Source: Cytophagaceae bacterium
GTDB lineage: Bacteria > Bacteroidota > Bacteroidia > Cytophagales > Spirosomataceae
Assembly (NCBI GenBank): GCA_947460975.1
Contig: CANHGO010000007.1
Location: 1-53,785 of the forward strand
Reading direction: 5' to 3'
DNA: 53,785 nt
Made by a program: the position numbers and the translations under genes. Shown in pieces: positions 25,456-34,146 of the stretch (its first letter is position 1; each line of letters opens with the position of its first letter). The notes under the pieces are model-generated. The model saw only the letters and a program-made list of their open reading frames with translations, was not told the origin of the DNA and searched no databases.

Positions 25456-25809
25456 TTACGAAAAAGCATCTTCGAAATGCTCAATTTTGATGGCCTGTGG
25501 GTAAAAATTAACTGAAATCGCATCAAAACGGATCTCTTGGTGCCAATTATTATCCATTTGATAGTCGTCTGCCGCTTGAAATAACATGTGTTTTTTATGT
25601 TTACCTATGCGATCCTCCGGATTTCCGTGAAACCTTTTTTGTAAAGACTTTACTTCAACAAAAACGAGGAAGGTTCCGGTCTGTGCAATAATGTCGACTT
25701 CTGCTCTGCCCGATCTATAATTTTTATCAAGGATTAGATATCCTATATTAGCTAAATATCGAGCCGCAAGCATTTCTGCTTTTTGGCCCTGCTTTAAATG
25801 TTTCGCCAT
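25456..25809 (-). CDS. UPF0102 (YraN) family protein, putative endonuclease-fold
   Basis: 117 residues. Restriction-endonuclease-like core: GQKAEMLAARYLANIGYLILDKNYR, then the conserved acidic set in AEVDIIAQTGTFLVFVEVKSLQ. That gives Glu, Asp and ExK, as in the YraN family. Biological role is not established; a role in DNA processing is inferred from the fold. It lies 22 bp upstream of ybeY and is divergent from lipB. Confidence 0.9.
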   Translation of the reverse strand: MAKHLKQGQKAEMLAARYLANIGYLILDKNYRSGRAEVDIIAQTGTFLVFVEVKSLQKRFHGNPEDRIGKHKKHMLFQAADDYQMDNNWHQEIRFDAISVNFYPQAIKIEHFEDAFS

Positions 25810-25850
25810 TCTCGTATATTTGTTTTGGCCAAATTACGAGCTTTGTTTTT

Positions 25851-26612
25851 ATGATTAGACGAATTGAGCCCAATATGTACCATCAGAATAAAAAAGTCCA
25901 AGTTGTTGATGTAAATCTTGTGCCGTACCAAGAAGCTTGGGATATGCAAGAAAAACTCATGGCGGAGATATCTGAAATTAAATTGGCTAATCGGGATCGC
26001 GCCCAAAGCGAAATAAACATAACGCCCAATTATCTTTTGTTCTGTCAACACCCCCATGTGTATACCTTAGGAAAGAGCGGCGATGCTTCACACCTTTTAA
26101 TGCGCGAAGAGTTTTTGCATACCATCAATGCGACGTTTTTCAAAACAAATCGAGGGGGCGACATCACCTACCACGGGCCTGGCCAACTCGTTGGCTATCC
26201 CATTTTTGACCTAGAGAATTTTTATACCGATATACACCTGTATTTAAGAATGCTCGAAGAGGCCATCATTCTTACCTGTCAAGATTACGGTTTGATTGCG
26301 GGCAGAATTAATGGACTAACCGGCGTTTGGGTCAATCACGAATCTGACCAAGCAAGAAAAATTTGTGCTTTTGGCGTAAAAGCATCCCGGTGGATTAGCA
26401 TGCACGGCTTTGCGTTTAATATCAATTCTGACCTATCTTACTTCTCCCACATTGTGCCCTGCGGAATTTCCGAAAAAGGAGTAACCTCTTTAAGCCATGA
26501 ATTAGGCGTTGGCGTCAATGAAATAGAAGTAAAAGAAGCAGTTTTAGGACACCTAAGTAACCTATTTGGATTTGAAATCATTCGCGTTCCACGTGAAACG
26601 ATATCCGCATAA
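25851..26612 (+). CDS. lipB: Octanoyl-[acyl-carrier-protein]:protein octanoyltransferase
   Basis: 253 residues from 25851; the second ATG at 25875 (MYHQNKKVQVVDVNLVPYQEAW) is perhaps the true start, giving 245. LipB signatures: PHVYTLGKSGDASHLL, RGGDITYHGPGQLVGYPIFDL with the catalytic lysine region, and the catalytic cysteine in SHIVPCGISEKGVTSL. It moves octanoyl groups from ACP onto lipoyl domains, the first step of lipoate synthesis; lipA is not in the window. Its last codons contain a parS-like palindrome (26585-26600). Confidence 0.95.
   Translation: MIRRIEPNMYHQNKKVQVVDVNLVPYQEAWDMQEKLMAEISEIKLANRDRAQSEINITPNYLLFCQHPHVYTLGKSGDASHLLMREEFLHTINATFFKTNRGGDITYHGPGQLVGYPIFDLENFYTDIHLYLRMLEEAIILTCQDYGLIAGRINGLTGVWVNHESDQARKICAFGVKASRWISMHGFAFNINSDLSYFSHIVPCGISEKGVTSLSHELGVGVNEIEVKEAVLGHLSNLFGFEIIRVPRETISA
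26585..26600. promoter_or_regulatory. Second parS-like site, inside the 3' end of lipB
   Basis: CGTTCCACGTGAAACG differs from the 14-bp parS core GTTTCACGTGAAAC by one base (T to C). It encodes RVPRET of LipB, so it sits within coding sequence, 1.6 kb from the perfect site. Confidence 0.75.
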
Positions 26613-26642
26613 ATTAATAAACTAGTTCCAAGTGAAAGAAAA

Positions 26643-27368
26643 ATGGAGACCATAAAAAACTTTAAGAATACATTATTCATCGATATCGAAACAGTAAGCG
26701 GATCCGAGAATTTTTCCTCGATTTCTGATAAAATGAAAGAATTCTGGGTAAAAAAAGCGAAGAATTTGGTTAATCCGGCCAATATTTCTTTGGAGGAAAT
26801 GTATTTTGAGCGGGCTGCTTTGTATGCTGAGTTTGGCAAAATCATTGTGGTTGGGATGGGTTTTTTGTTTGTCAATAAGCAGGGCGAGCTTTCGCTGAAG
26901 GTTAAGACTATTGCCAATGCAGATGAAAAAGGGCTGCTGCAAGAGTTCATTGCTTTCATCAATAAAACATATAAGTCTAGGGAGCTTACGCTGGTGGCTC
27001 ACAATGGAAAGGAATTTGACTTTCCGTATTTGTGCAGGAGAATGCTAACGAATGGGCTGGAAATTCCTAAATCATTGCAATTACAAGGCAAAAAGCCATG
27101 GGAGATTATACACCAAGACACAATGGAAATGTGGAAGTTTGGCGATCGGAGATCGTATAGTTCATTAGAGTTGTTGGCTGAATTAATGGGGATAGAAGGC
27201 GCAAAAATGGATCTTTCCGGCGATCGGGTAAATCACGTTTTTTATAAAGAAAATGGCTTAGAGCGAATAGCGGCTTATTGCGGAGACGATGTAATCATAG
27301 TGGCCCAACTATACCTAAGGTTTCATTTCCTAAGTATTGTTGAGCCACATAATATAGAAAAACTGTAA
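26643..27368 (+). CDS. 3'-5' exonuclease of the PolB-exonuclease-like type (DnaQ fold)
   Basis: 241 residues. Exo I motif LFIDIETVSG (DxE) near residue 12, Exo II in LVAHNGKEFDFPYLCRRML near 120, Exo III in AAYCGDDVIIVAQLYLRF near 215 (YCxxD). This matches the predicted PolB-related 3'-5' exonuclease family (DNA_pol_B_exo2). It probably proofreads or trims DNA ends; partner unknown. It follows lipB by 30 bp and converges with the acyltransferase (3-bp gap). Confidence 0.85.
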   Translation: METIKNFKNTLFIDIETVSGSENFSSISDKMKEFWVKKAKNLVNPANISLEEMYFERAALYAEFGKIIVVGMGFLFVNKQGELSLKVKTIANADEKGLLQEFIAFINKTYKSRELTLVAHNGKEFDFPYLCRRMLTNGLEIPKSLQLQGKKPWEIIHQDTMEMWKFGDRRSYSSLELLAELMGIEGAKMDLSGDRVNHVFYKENGLERIAAYCGDDVIIVAQLYLRFHFLSIVEPHNIEKL

Positions 27369-27371
27369 TTC

Positions 27372-28007
27372 TTATAGTATTTTAGCTGGATTTCCGAATA
27401 CTCTTTTGCCAGCAGGTATATTTTCTATCACTACGCTCCCCGCTCCTACGGTTGACCCTTTGCCAATAGTCAAACTTCCAACGACAGTAGAACCGATGCC
27501 AATAAATACATTTTTGTCAATTTTAGCACCTTTTCCTACCGTTGATCCTGCACCAATTTGAGAAAATTCTTCAACGATTACTCCTGTCTCTAGCGTTACT
27601 CCAGGGCCAATGATTACATTATCTGCTATCTTAGTTTCTGGTGAAATGATGGAACCTGCGCCAATATAAATTCCATAAGACAAACTCTTCACATTGGCGA
27701 TTAACGCATTTGGGTGAATAGCGTTTACCGGTTTTGTTTTTCGGTCTTCCTCGATAGTTTCAATCATTTTCTTTCTTTCTATGGGGTTTTCTAGCGCTAC
27801 AAATACGCCACAGGTTTTGCCAATTAAATCCCAATAGGTGTTCTCTTCTGTGTTTCCCAATACAGGAATTTCGCCTATTTCGGTTCCTTGCTTTTTGGGA
27901 TCATCGTCTAAGAATCCGTAAATGACTACGTTATTGATTTGTAATATGTGAGCCACTTCTATGGCAAATGGATTTACGCCTATAATAATTACGGGTAATG
28001 ATGTCAT
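27372..28007 (-). CDS. NeuD/PglD-type sugar O/N-acyltransferase
   Basis: 211 residues. An N-terminal PglD-like nucleotide-sugar binding domain (VIIIGVNPFAIEVAHILQIN...GFLDDDP) is followed by a left-handed parallel beta-helix of hexapeptide repeats from residue ~100 (YIGAGSIISPETKIADNVIIGPG), ending GKRVFGNPAKIL. Relatives acetylate sugars for glycans or sialic acids; the substrate here is unknown. It follows the M14 peptidase by 2 bp, in a three-gene leftward operon that starts with the ClC gene. Confidence 0.88.
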   Translation of the reverse strand: MTSLPVIIIGVNPFAIEVAHILQINNVVIYGFLDDDPKKQGTEIGEIPVLGNTEENTYWDLIGKTCGVFVALENPIERKKMIETIEEDRKTKPVNAIHPNALIANVKSLSYGIYIGAGSIISPETKIADNVIIGPGVTLETGVIVEEFSQIGAGSTVGKGAKIDKNVFIGIGSTVVGSLTIGKGSTVGAGSVVIENIPAGKRVFGNPAKIL

Positions 28008-28009
28008 CG

Positions 28010-29203
28010 TTATTTATTTATTTTATTTGTGTAATGTGTTAAATCGAAAGCCGTTTGATGGTTAATGGTCATTTGTAAGGAAGTATAATTTTTTCCTTTT
28101 TCAAGGTATTGAAGGTCGACTAATTGATAATCGCTTGCGTCAATTTCAGTTAATCCTGTGTAAATGCTAAGGTCTCCAATTTCCTCTAATGTCCAGGTAA
28201 ATATAATTTCACCATTGATATATTCTTCGCAGATGTTGAGTCCTATATCAGCCCTTACTGATTTTTCTTTATTATCAATAGGAGCATTTAAAAGCTTTAT
28301 GTCAAAGATATTTCTTTCATTGGTTAGCAAAGATTGATAGGTTGAAATCTCCTCCGTTTTCCATTCTTCGTTGGCTATGGCATAAAACGCATCTAGCAAT
28401 AAACAGGCATTCGTTTTTCGTAAGGATTGTTTTTCTAAATCCCAGCCAGCGCCTCCAGATTCTAATAAAATTAAGCCAAAGTTTTGGCCTTGAAAATAAT
28501 CACCAAAAGCCCTGGGGTTATATTCATCAGTCCATTTGGCAACTTTATTAGGATAAATTTCTTGGACAATTTGGGTTAGCCTGTTGGCCAATTTTCCCGC
28601 TCGCAAGCGCGATTCAGTCCACGTTCCCGCCTCATCCCCTGTCGTCGCAAGCAATGCGATGTGAGTTTGGTGTGGAGTATTTCCAACCGAATACAATCTA
28701 TGCTGATCATGTAAATTGAAGGAGAATAATGGATTTATTTGGTGTGCCCAATCGTGTAAAATTTTCGCCTCAGGAGAGTTTAATTTACTTGCATCTCGGT
28801 TCATGTCTATGCCTAATGCCGTTTCTCTTGTCCACCTTTCGGCCCCGTCAGCGTTTAATCTTGGAATAACAAATAATGTAATTTTTTGATGCAATTTTTC
28901 CCTTAAATCATGGAACGTATCCTCTTTCTGGGATAAAAAAAGAAAAATATCAGCTAATGCCATCGTAGCCGTTGCCTCATCTCCATGCATTTGCGACCAT
29001 GCACAAATATGGATGGGTCCTACGCCAAATTTTACTTGATGAATTGGTTTTCCTTCATACGTTTGGCCAATTTCTGAAACGTCTAATAAAGGGCTTTGCT
29101 TCCATTCATCTATTAAATTTAGCCACAGCTCATAGGAGAAAGCTCGTTCTTTAATTCGAGCATCCTTGAAGGAATCGTAAGAGTTTTCAATATTCTTATA
29201 CAT
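28010..29203 (-). CDS. M14-family zinc carboxypeptidase
   Basis: 397 residues without a clear signal peptide, hence probably cytoplasmic. Zinc motif HxxE in SQMHGDEATATMALADIF near 74, PRLNADGAERWTRETALGIDMNRD (substrate-binding Asn-Arg), third zinc ligand in FSFNLHDQHR, catalytic Glu in GLILLESGGAGWD. It resembles M14 enzymes that release C-terminal residues or cut muropeptides; specificity cannot be read. Its start codon overlaps the ClC stop (TAATG), so the two are translationally coupled. Confidence 0.85.
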   Translation of the reverse strand: MYKNIENSYDSFKDARIKERAFSYELWLNLIDEWKQSPLLDVSEIGQTYEGKPIHQVKFGVGPIHICAWSQMHGDEATATMALADIFLFLSQKEDTFHDLREKLHQKITLFVIPRLNADGAERWTRETALGIDMNRDASKLNSPEAKILHDWAHQINPLFSFNLHDQHRLYSVGNTPHQTHIALLATTGDEAGTWTESRLRAGKLANRLTQIVQEIYPNKVAKWTDEYNPRAFGDYFQGQNFGLILLESGGAGWDLEKQSLRKTNACLLLDAFYAIANEEWKTEEISTYQSLLTNERNIFDIKLLNAPIDNKEKSVRADIGLNICEEYINGEIIFTWTLEEIGDLSIYTGLTEIDASDYQLVDLQYLEKGKNYTSLQMTINHQTAFDLTHYTNKINK

Positions 29204-30432
29204 TATTGATAGGGTGTTTTGGGTATCCAGTTGGCGACCTTTTGAGATTTAAATAAACCCGTATTTCCAGATACGTACATAACCAAACAAGTTCCGATTA
29301 GGTAACAAGCCCACGCAGATGGACCAAAAAGTTCAATGCCTAAGCACAATCCAGTGATTGGCGTTTTGGTTAAACCGCAGTACAAAGATACAAATCCGAT
29401 GGCAGCTAAAAATGCATGGGGCAATTGGATCCATTCGGAAAGCGATGAAGTTGCATGAGAGCCAATTAAAAATAAAGGAGTTGCCTCGCCTCCCTTAAAA
29501 CCTAAGGCAAGACTTAGGGTCGTGGCTATTAATTTGGATCCAGCAAATTCTATATAGGAATACGTTTCTTGAAATGGTTGTAATAAGTATTCCGATCCTA
29601 AACCAATACTAGGTTTGAAAAAAGGAATTTGAAATAAGAAGAAGAGAATTAATCCCGAAATGAGTCCTTTGAGAATCGTTTGTCCGGGCAATTGGGCGAG
29701 CAGCTTTGAAATATTCGATTCTAATCGCTTATAAATTAGGCCTATTATACCTAAAAATAGGCCAATACTGATCAATTTAGCCCAAAATAGCATTGAAATT
29801 GTTGGTAAAAAAACAAGGGGATAAAATACATGTTTTGTGCTCCACACGTGTAAACTGATGAAATTCGCTAAAAAGGAAGTGGATATGCAGGCAATTAGAG
29901 AAGGCCAATGAATTTTTCCAACGGTTCCGATTTCGAGTCCAAAAAAACAACCGGCCATGGGAGTTCCAAATATGGATGAAAATCCAGCGGCCATTCCGGC
30001 TCGAATCCAAATGGATTTTTCTTGTGAAGAGCAGTTCAATTTTTGTAAAGCCATTTGGGCTACATTTCCTCCGAACAAAACCGCGGTTCCTTCTCGGCCT
30101 ACAGATGCGCCGACCAAATGACTTAACCAAGTACTGACAATGGCATAGATTCCCGAAATTCCTGCTTGAGGATTAATGCTTGATTTGTCTTCATTTATTT
30201 GAGTAACTAAATCATTGGCAGTCCCATTGGAAAAAGGAAAGTCGTATGTTTTAATGACATGGAAAAAGATTCCTACTAATGGAAGCCCATACAAAAGCCA
30301 CGGTGTTTCGTTTCGAATCCAAGCGATTTGTTCCAATCCCCAAAGAAAGAGAGATGACATGGATCCTATTAGAATGGAAATGCTTACTAAAATCCCCAAC
30401 CTTGTAATCAGATAGATAGGTTTTAATTCCAC
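29203..30432 (-). CDS. ClC-family anion channel/antiporter
   Basis: 409 residues with about ten hydrophobic segments. ClC signatures: GREGTAVLFGGNVAQM (with the gating glutamate in GREG), AGMAAGFSSIFGTPMAGCFFGLEI, and GFKGGEATPLFLIGSHA. The GSGIP selectivity motif is not seen; FSNGTANDL stands in its place, a pattern closer to the fluoride-exporting or YfeO-like branches than to chloride channels. GTG is the probable start (30432). It opens the operon with the M14 peptidase and the acyltransferase. Anion specificity is unproven. Confidence 0.85.
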   Translation of the reverse strand: MELKPIYLITRLGILVSISILIGSMSSLFLWGLEQIAWIRNETPWLLYGLPLVGIFFHVIKTYDFPFSNGTANDLVTQINEDKSSINPQAGISGIYAIVSTWLSHLVGASVGREGTAVLFGGNVAQMALQKLNCSSQEKSIWIRAGMAAGFSSIFGTPMAGCFFGLEIGTVGKIHWPSLIACISTSFLANFISLHVWSTKHVFYPLVFLPTISMLFWAKLISIGLFLGIIGLIYKRLESNISKLLAQLPGQTILKGLISGLILFFLFQIPFFKPSIGLGSEYLLQPFQETYSYIEFAGSKLIATTLSLALGFKGGEATPLFLIGSHATSSLSEWIQLPHAFLAAIGFVSLYCGLTKTPITGLCLGIELFGPSAWACYLIGTCLVMYVSGNTGLFKSQKVANWIPKTPYQ

Positions 30433-30472
30433 AGGGTAAAATTTGTTTCAAAGGTAAGAATATTATTTTCCC

Positions 30473-30480
30473 TACCTTTG
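30473..30480 (+). promoter_or_regulatory. -7 element TACCTTTG for the DEAD-box helicase gene
   Basis: TACCTTTG fits the Bacteroidota -7 consensus TAnnTTTG and lies 25 bp before the helicase ATG in the 72-bp gap from the ClC gene. No clear TTG is found 19-21 bp upstream, so the assignment is partial. Confidence 0.5.
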
Positions 30481-30504
30481 CAAAATTAAACAAAGCCAAT
30501 TCTT

Positions 30505-31971
30505 ATGAGTGAATTTTTACGTTTGGGATTGAATCCACAATTGCAACGCGCTTGCGATGTTGTTGGGTATTCTTTACCAACTCCCATTCAGGAGAAGGCA
30601 ATTCCTTTATTATTGCAGGGCCATGATGTGTTAGGAATAGCTCAAACGGGAACAGGCAAGACGGCGGCATATGCTTTGCCGATTTTAATGCGATGCAAAT
30701 ACATGCAGGGGAGCTTACCAAGGGCCCTTATTTTAGCCCCTACCCGCGAACTTGTCATGCAAATCCACGAAGTAATGGTGGGTTTGGCGCAGTTTACCGA
30801 CTTAAGAATATTAGCTCTTTATGGAGGCTTAGGTCCCAAAACCCAGATTCAAACCTTGGAAGCTGGTGTCGATATATTAGTTTCAACTCCCGGTCGCTTT
30901 TTAGAATTATACCGCAAAGAAGCCATTGGTACCAAAGATTTGAAGTACCTGATTTTAGATGAGGCGGACAAAATGATGGACATGGGTTTTATGCCTCAAA
31001 TCCGTCAAATTTTAGAGAAAATACCGTATAAAAAACGTCAAAATGGATTGTTTTCGGCAACTTTTCCGGAGAAAGTTGAGAACCTTTCCCATGAGTTTTT
31101 AGAGTTTCCGCATAAAATTGAAGTTACTCCGCAGGCTACTCCAGCAAGCCAAGTCACACAATATGTTTTTGAGGCGCAAAACGTTCAAACCAAATTAAAT
31201 GCACTTGCACATTTCTTGCAAAACCCTGTATTTGAGAGAGTTATGATATTTTGCAGGAGCAAGGATATTGTGAATCAAGTCGAGAAATATTTAAGTTTTA
31301 GAGTAGTTCCTGTGGATCAAATTCGAGTGATACATTCGAACAAAGGTCAAAACACGCGTATAAATGCGATGCAGCAATTTCGAGAAGGCAGCATTCGGGT
31401 TTTGGTTACGACAGATGTCGCTTCACGCGGGATTGATATTCCTAAGGTTTCCCATGTGATCAATTTTGATGTACCATTAATTTATGAAGATTATGTCCAT
31501 CGGATTGGTAGAACGGGTCGTGCGGAACAAGTGGGCGAGTCTATTACTTTTATTACTTTGGCTGAGACGTATCATTGGCATAAAATAGAAGAAATCATCC
31601 AGCAAAAAATAGAAATTACGGCATTGCCGGATGAAATAAAGGTGGAAGAGACGCCATTTTTAGAGCACCAAGATATGCTGAGGTCCGTGGACGAGCAGCG
31701 AAAAAGAGAGGATCCTGATTTTAAAGGAGCCTTTCATGATAAAAAATGGGTGATTAAGGCTAGGGCTAATGGAAATAAAGCTGCGCTTAAAGGATTAGGT
31801 AAAAAAGGATTAACACGTAGCGGAGCGGTGGCTCAGGGCGTTAAAACTGGGCCTAAGGCAAATGGAAAGACTGCGGGTAAGCCTGGACCGAAAGGACCAG
31901 ATCGAAATAATCGACCAGGAAGAAATTCAAAATATAAGACAGCTGCACCAGGAAATAAAAAGAAACGATAG
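30505..31971 (+). CDS. DEAD-box RNA helicase (RhlE-like)
   Basis: 488 residues. Q motif (GYSLPTPIQEKAIP), Walker A (AQTGTGKTAA), PTRELVMQ, TPGR, DEAD (LDEADKMMDMGF), SAT (FSATFP), then helicase domain 2 with VLVTTDVASRGIDI and HRIGRTGR. The C-terminal tail (~410-488) is Lys/Gly/Pro-rich (KTAGKPGPKGPDRNNRPGRN), a disordered RNA-binding tail common in RhlE-type proteins. It probably acts in ribosome assembly or RNA decay. Confidence 0.95.
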   Translation: MSEFLRLGLNPQLQRACDVVGYSLPTPIQEKAIPLLLQGHDVLGIAQTGTGKTAAYALPILMRCKYMQGSLPRALILAPTRELVMQIHEVMVGLAQFTDLRILALYGGLGPKTQIQTLEAGVDILVSTPGRFLELYRKEAIGTKDLKYLILDEADKMMDMGFMPQIRQILEKIPYKKRQNGLFSATFPEKVENLSHEFLEFPHKIEVTPQATPASQVTQYVFEAQNVQTKLNALAHFLQNPVFERVMIFCRSKDIVNQVEKYLSFRVVPVDQIRVIHSNKGQNTRINAMQQFREGSIRVLVTTDVASRGIDIPKVSHVINFDVPLIYEDYVHRIGRTGRAEQVGESITFITLAETYHWHKIEEIIQQKIEITALPDEIKVEETPFLEHQDMLRSVDEQRKREDPDFKGAFHDKKWVIKARANGNKAALKGLGKKGLTRSGAVAQGVKTGPKANGKTAGKPGPKGPDRNNRPGRNSKYKTAAPGNKKKR

Positions 31972-31980
31972 ATTTGTGAT

Positions 31981-32652
31981 ATGAAAATAGTAAAAGTTAT
32001 TACGTTGTTGATGTTTGTGTCAACCCTAACTTGGGCTCAAAAACCAGTTAAATACCAAGTATTGTTTGGAAATAAAGCGCTTCCGCAAAAAGATAAGTTG
32101 GAGTTAGACCAATTTATAACTAGTTGCGATGCAAGTTTTGCTTCCAGAAAAGAAGCCGCCAATTTCTTCGCTGAGCGTGCTTGGGAGTTTGTTGCCTCGG
32201 GCAAATTGGACACAGCGACTTATCGATTTAACTTGGTAAATGCGTTGGATACGTCAAGCATAGATGCTTTTTGGGGTTTAGGGGTTATTTCATTTCAGCG
32301 AAAGGATTATCCTTTGGCGAAACAATTATTGGCCAAAGGCTTAATTTCAGATCCAACCCAGGCACTCATGCGCGTGGACTATGCCATTGTACTTTTGAGT
32401 TGTTATTTAGAAGGTAAGGATTGTGGAACATTGGCGGAAGTGGACGCAGAGTTAGCCCAGTCTTTAAAAGACGAACCCAAGAATGCAAATGCCTGGATGA
32501 AGAGGAGCCAAGTGGCTTTTTATCAAGAAAAGTATGAGTTGGCATGGACCTATTTTCACGAATGTAGGACCTTAGATATATTGCAAATGGACTTGAATTT
32601 TGGTAGCCAATTGGCCGAAAAAATGCCAGATCCTAAAGGAGTTTTTAAATAA
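31981..32652 (+). CDS. Secreted small TPR protein, unknown function
   Basis: 223 residues. Signal peptide MKIVKVITLLMFVSTLTWAQ, then helical repeats with TPR character (FWGLGVISFQRKDYPLAKQLLAKGL; AWMKRSQVAFYQEKYELAWTYF). A cysteine pair (LSCYLEGKDC) could form a disulphide. No enzymatic motif. It starts 9 bp after the helicase stop and ends 6 bp before the GH3 gene, so it is probably in one transcript with both. Confidence 0.7.
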   Translation: MKIVKVITLLMFVSTLTWAQKPVKYQVLFGNKALPQKDKLELDQFITSCDASFASRKEAANFFAERAWEFVASGKLDTATYRFNLVNALDTSSIDAFWGLGVISFQRKDYPLAKQLLAKGLISDPTQALMRVDYAIVLLSCYLEGKDCGTLAEVDAELAQSLKDEPKNANAWMKRSQVAFYQEKYELAWTYFHECRTLDILQMDLNFGSQLAEKMPDPKGVFK

Positions 32653-32658
32653 GGATCG

Positions 32659-34146
32659 ATGGGATTCCGTTCTTTTTTTGCTAAACCATTTGCCAAACGT
32701 GTTGTAAAAAAACATCGTTTAAGTCATCAAAATGCCCTAGAGAGACAGGATTTTTGGCTTTCGCACCATTTAAAAAAAGCTGAAAATACGATATTTGGGC
32801 AGGCTTTTACCTTCGCCAAAATCAGAAATTATTTAGAGTTTAAATCCATTGTCCCAATCGCCGAATATGAGGATTTAAAATCGTATATCGACGAGATGGT
32901 CAAAGGGGCTGAAAATATTTTATGGCCAGGAAAGCCCGCATACTTTGGTAAAACATCGGGCACCACTTCTGGGGTAAAATACATTCCCATTTCAAAAGAG
33001 TCCATGCCCTTTCATATTCAAGGTGCGCGAGACGCGTTATTGCACTATGTTTTTTACAGTGGGAATGCGGCTTTTTTAGATCGAAAATTAATTTTTTTAT
33101 CAGGCTCTCCCGCTTTGGATATTAAAAATGGGATACCTACGGGCCGATTATCGGGCATTGTAAATCACCATGTTCCTAGTTATTTAAGGGCAAACCAATT
33201 GCCCACTTATCAGACGAATTGCATCGAAGATTGGGAGGAAAAATTGGCGGCGATAGTTCAGGAAACCTATACTCAACGGATGGGATTAATTTCAGGCATA
33301 CCTCCTTGGGTTCAGATGTATTTTGATCGATTGGAAGAGTTGACGGGTCAAAAAGTCGGCGATTTATTTCCCGATTTTCAGTTGTTTGTCACTGGAGGGG
33401 TCAACTTCGAACCTTATAGGCAAAAGTTAATGTCGTCGATAGGCCGAGAAGTGGATGTGCTTGAAACTTATCCGGCTTCTGAGGGTTTTATTGCTTTTCA
33501 GGATTCAAGCGGCGAGGAGGGTTTATTGCTTAATGTAGACGGAGGAATTTTTTATGAATTTGTGCCTACGGACACCTATTTTTCCGCACAGCCGAAGAGA
33601 TTGTGTTTGGCGGAAGTAGAGCTAGGCGTAAATTATGCCCTTTTATTAACTACGAATGCTGGTCTTTGGGCCTATTCCATCGGCGATACGGTTAAATTTG
33701 TATCCCTAAACCCGTATCGAATTATTGTCACCGGTAGGATTAAACATTTTATTTCTGCTTTTGGCGAACATGTTATTTCGGAGGAAGTAGAGAGGGCGAT
33801 GAAAGCAGCTTTGACGGCATGTCCGGAGGCTAATATTGTCGAGTTTACGCTAGCCCCCCAAATTAATCCTGCCCTAGGCGAGCTTCCTTATCATGAGTGG
33901 CTTGTTGAGTTTTCGAAGAAACCGAAAAACATTTCTATGTTTAAAGATGCCTTGGAAAAATCCATGCAGCAACAAAATATTTACTATAAAGACTTGATTG
34001 TTGGCGGCATTCTTCAGCCCCTCGTTTTAACCCCATTAAAGAAAAATGCCTTTATTAATTACATGAAATCGGAGGGGAAATTAGGAGGACAAAACAAGGT
34101 TCCTCGCTTATCCAATGATCGCCTTATCGCAGATAAATTAAGCTAA
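32659..34146 (+). CDS. GH3-family acyl-acid amido synthetase
   Basis: 495 residues, bacterial GH3 type of the ANL superfamily. Nucleotide-binding motif FGKTSGTTSGVKYIPIS near 95, ETYPASEGFIAFQ near 270, and AYSIGDTVKFVSLNPYRIIVTGR near 340 (the YxxGD motif). Plant homologues join jasmonate or auxin to amino acids; substrates of the bacterial enzymes are mostly unknown. It overlaps the converging acyltransferase gene by 9 bp at the 3' end. Confidence 0.9.
   Translation: MGFRSFFAKPFAKRVVKKHRLSHQNALERQDFWLSHHLKKAENTIFGQAFTFAKIRNYLEFKSIVPIAEYEDLKSYIDEMVKGAENILWPGKPAYFGKTSGTTSGVKYIPISKESMPFHIQGARDALLHYVFYSGNAAFLDRKLIFLSGSPALDIKNGIPTGRLSGIVNHHVPSYLRANQLPTYQTNCIEDWEEKLAAIVQETYTQRMGLISGIPPWVQMYFDRLEELTGQKVGDLFPDFQLFVTGGVNFEPYRQKLMSSIGREVDVLETYPASEGFIAFQDSSGEEGLLLNVDGGIFYEFVPTDTYFSAQPKRLCLAEVELGVNYALLLTTNAGLWAYSIGDTVKFVSLNPYRIIVTGRIKHFISAFGEHVISEEVERAMKAALTACPEANIVEFTLAPQINPALGELPYHEWLVEFSKKPKNISMFKDALEKSMQQQNIYYKDLIVGGILQPLVLTPLKKNAFINYMKSEGKLGGQNKVPRLSNDRLIADKLS

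Noticed and set aside
26625-26638. GTTCCAAGTGAAAG as a third parS
   Set aside because: Three mismatches to the 14-bp core and the central CACGTG is broken; too weak to list.
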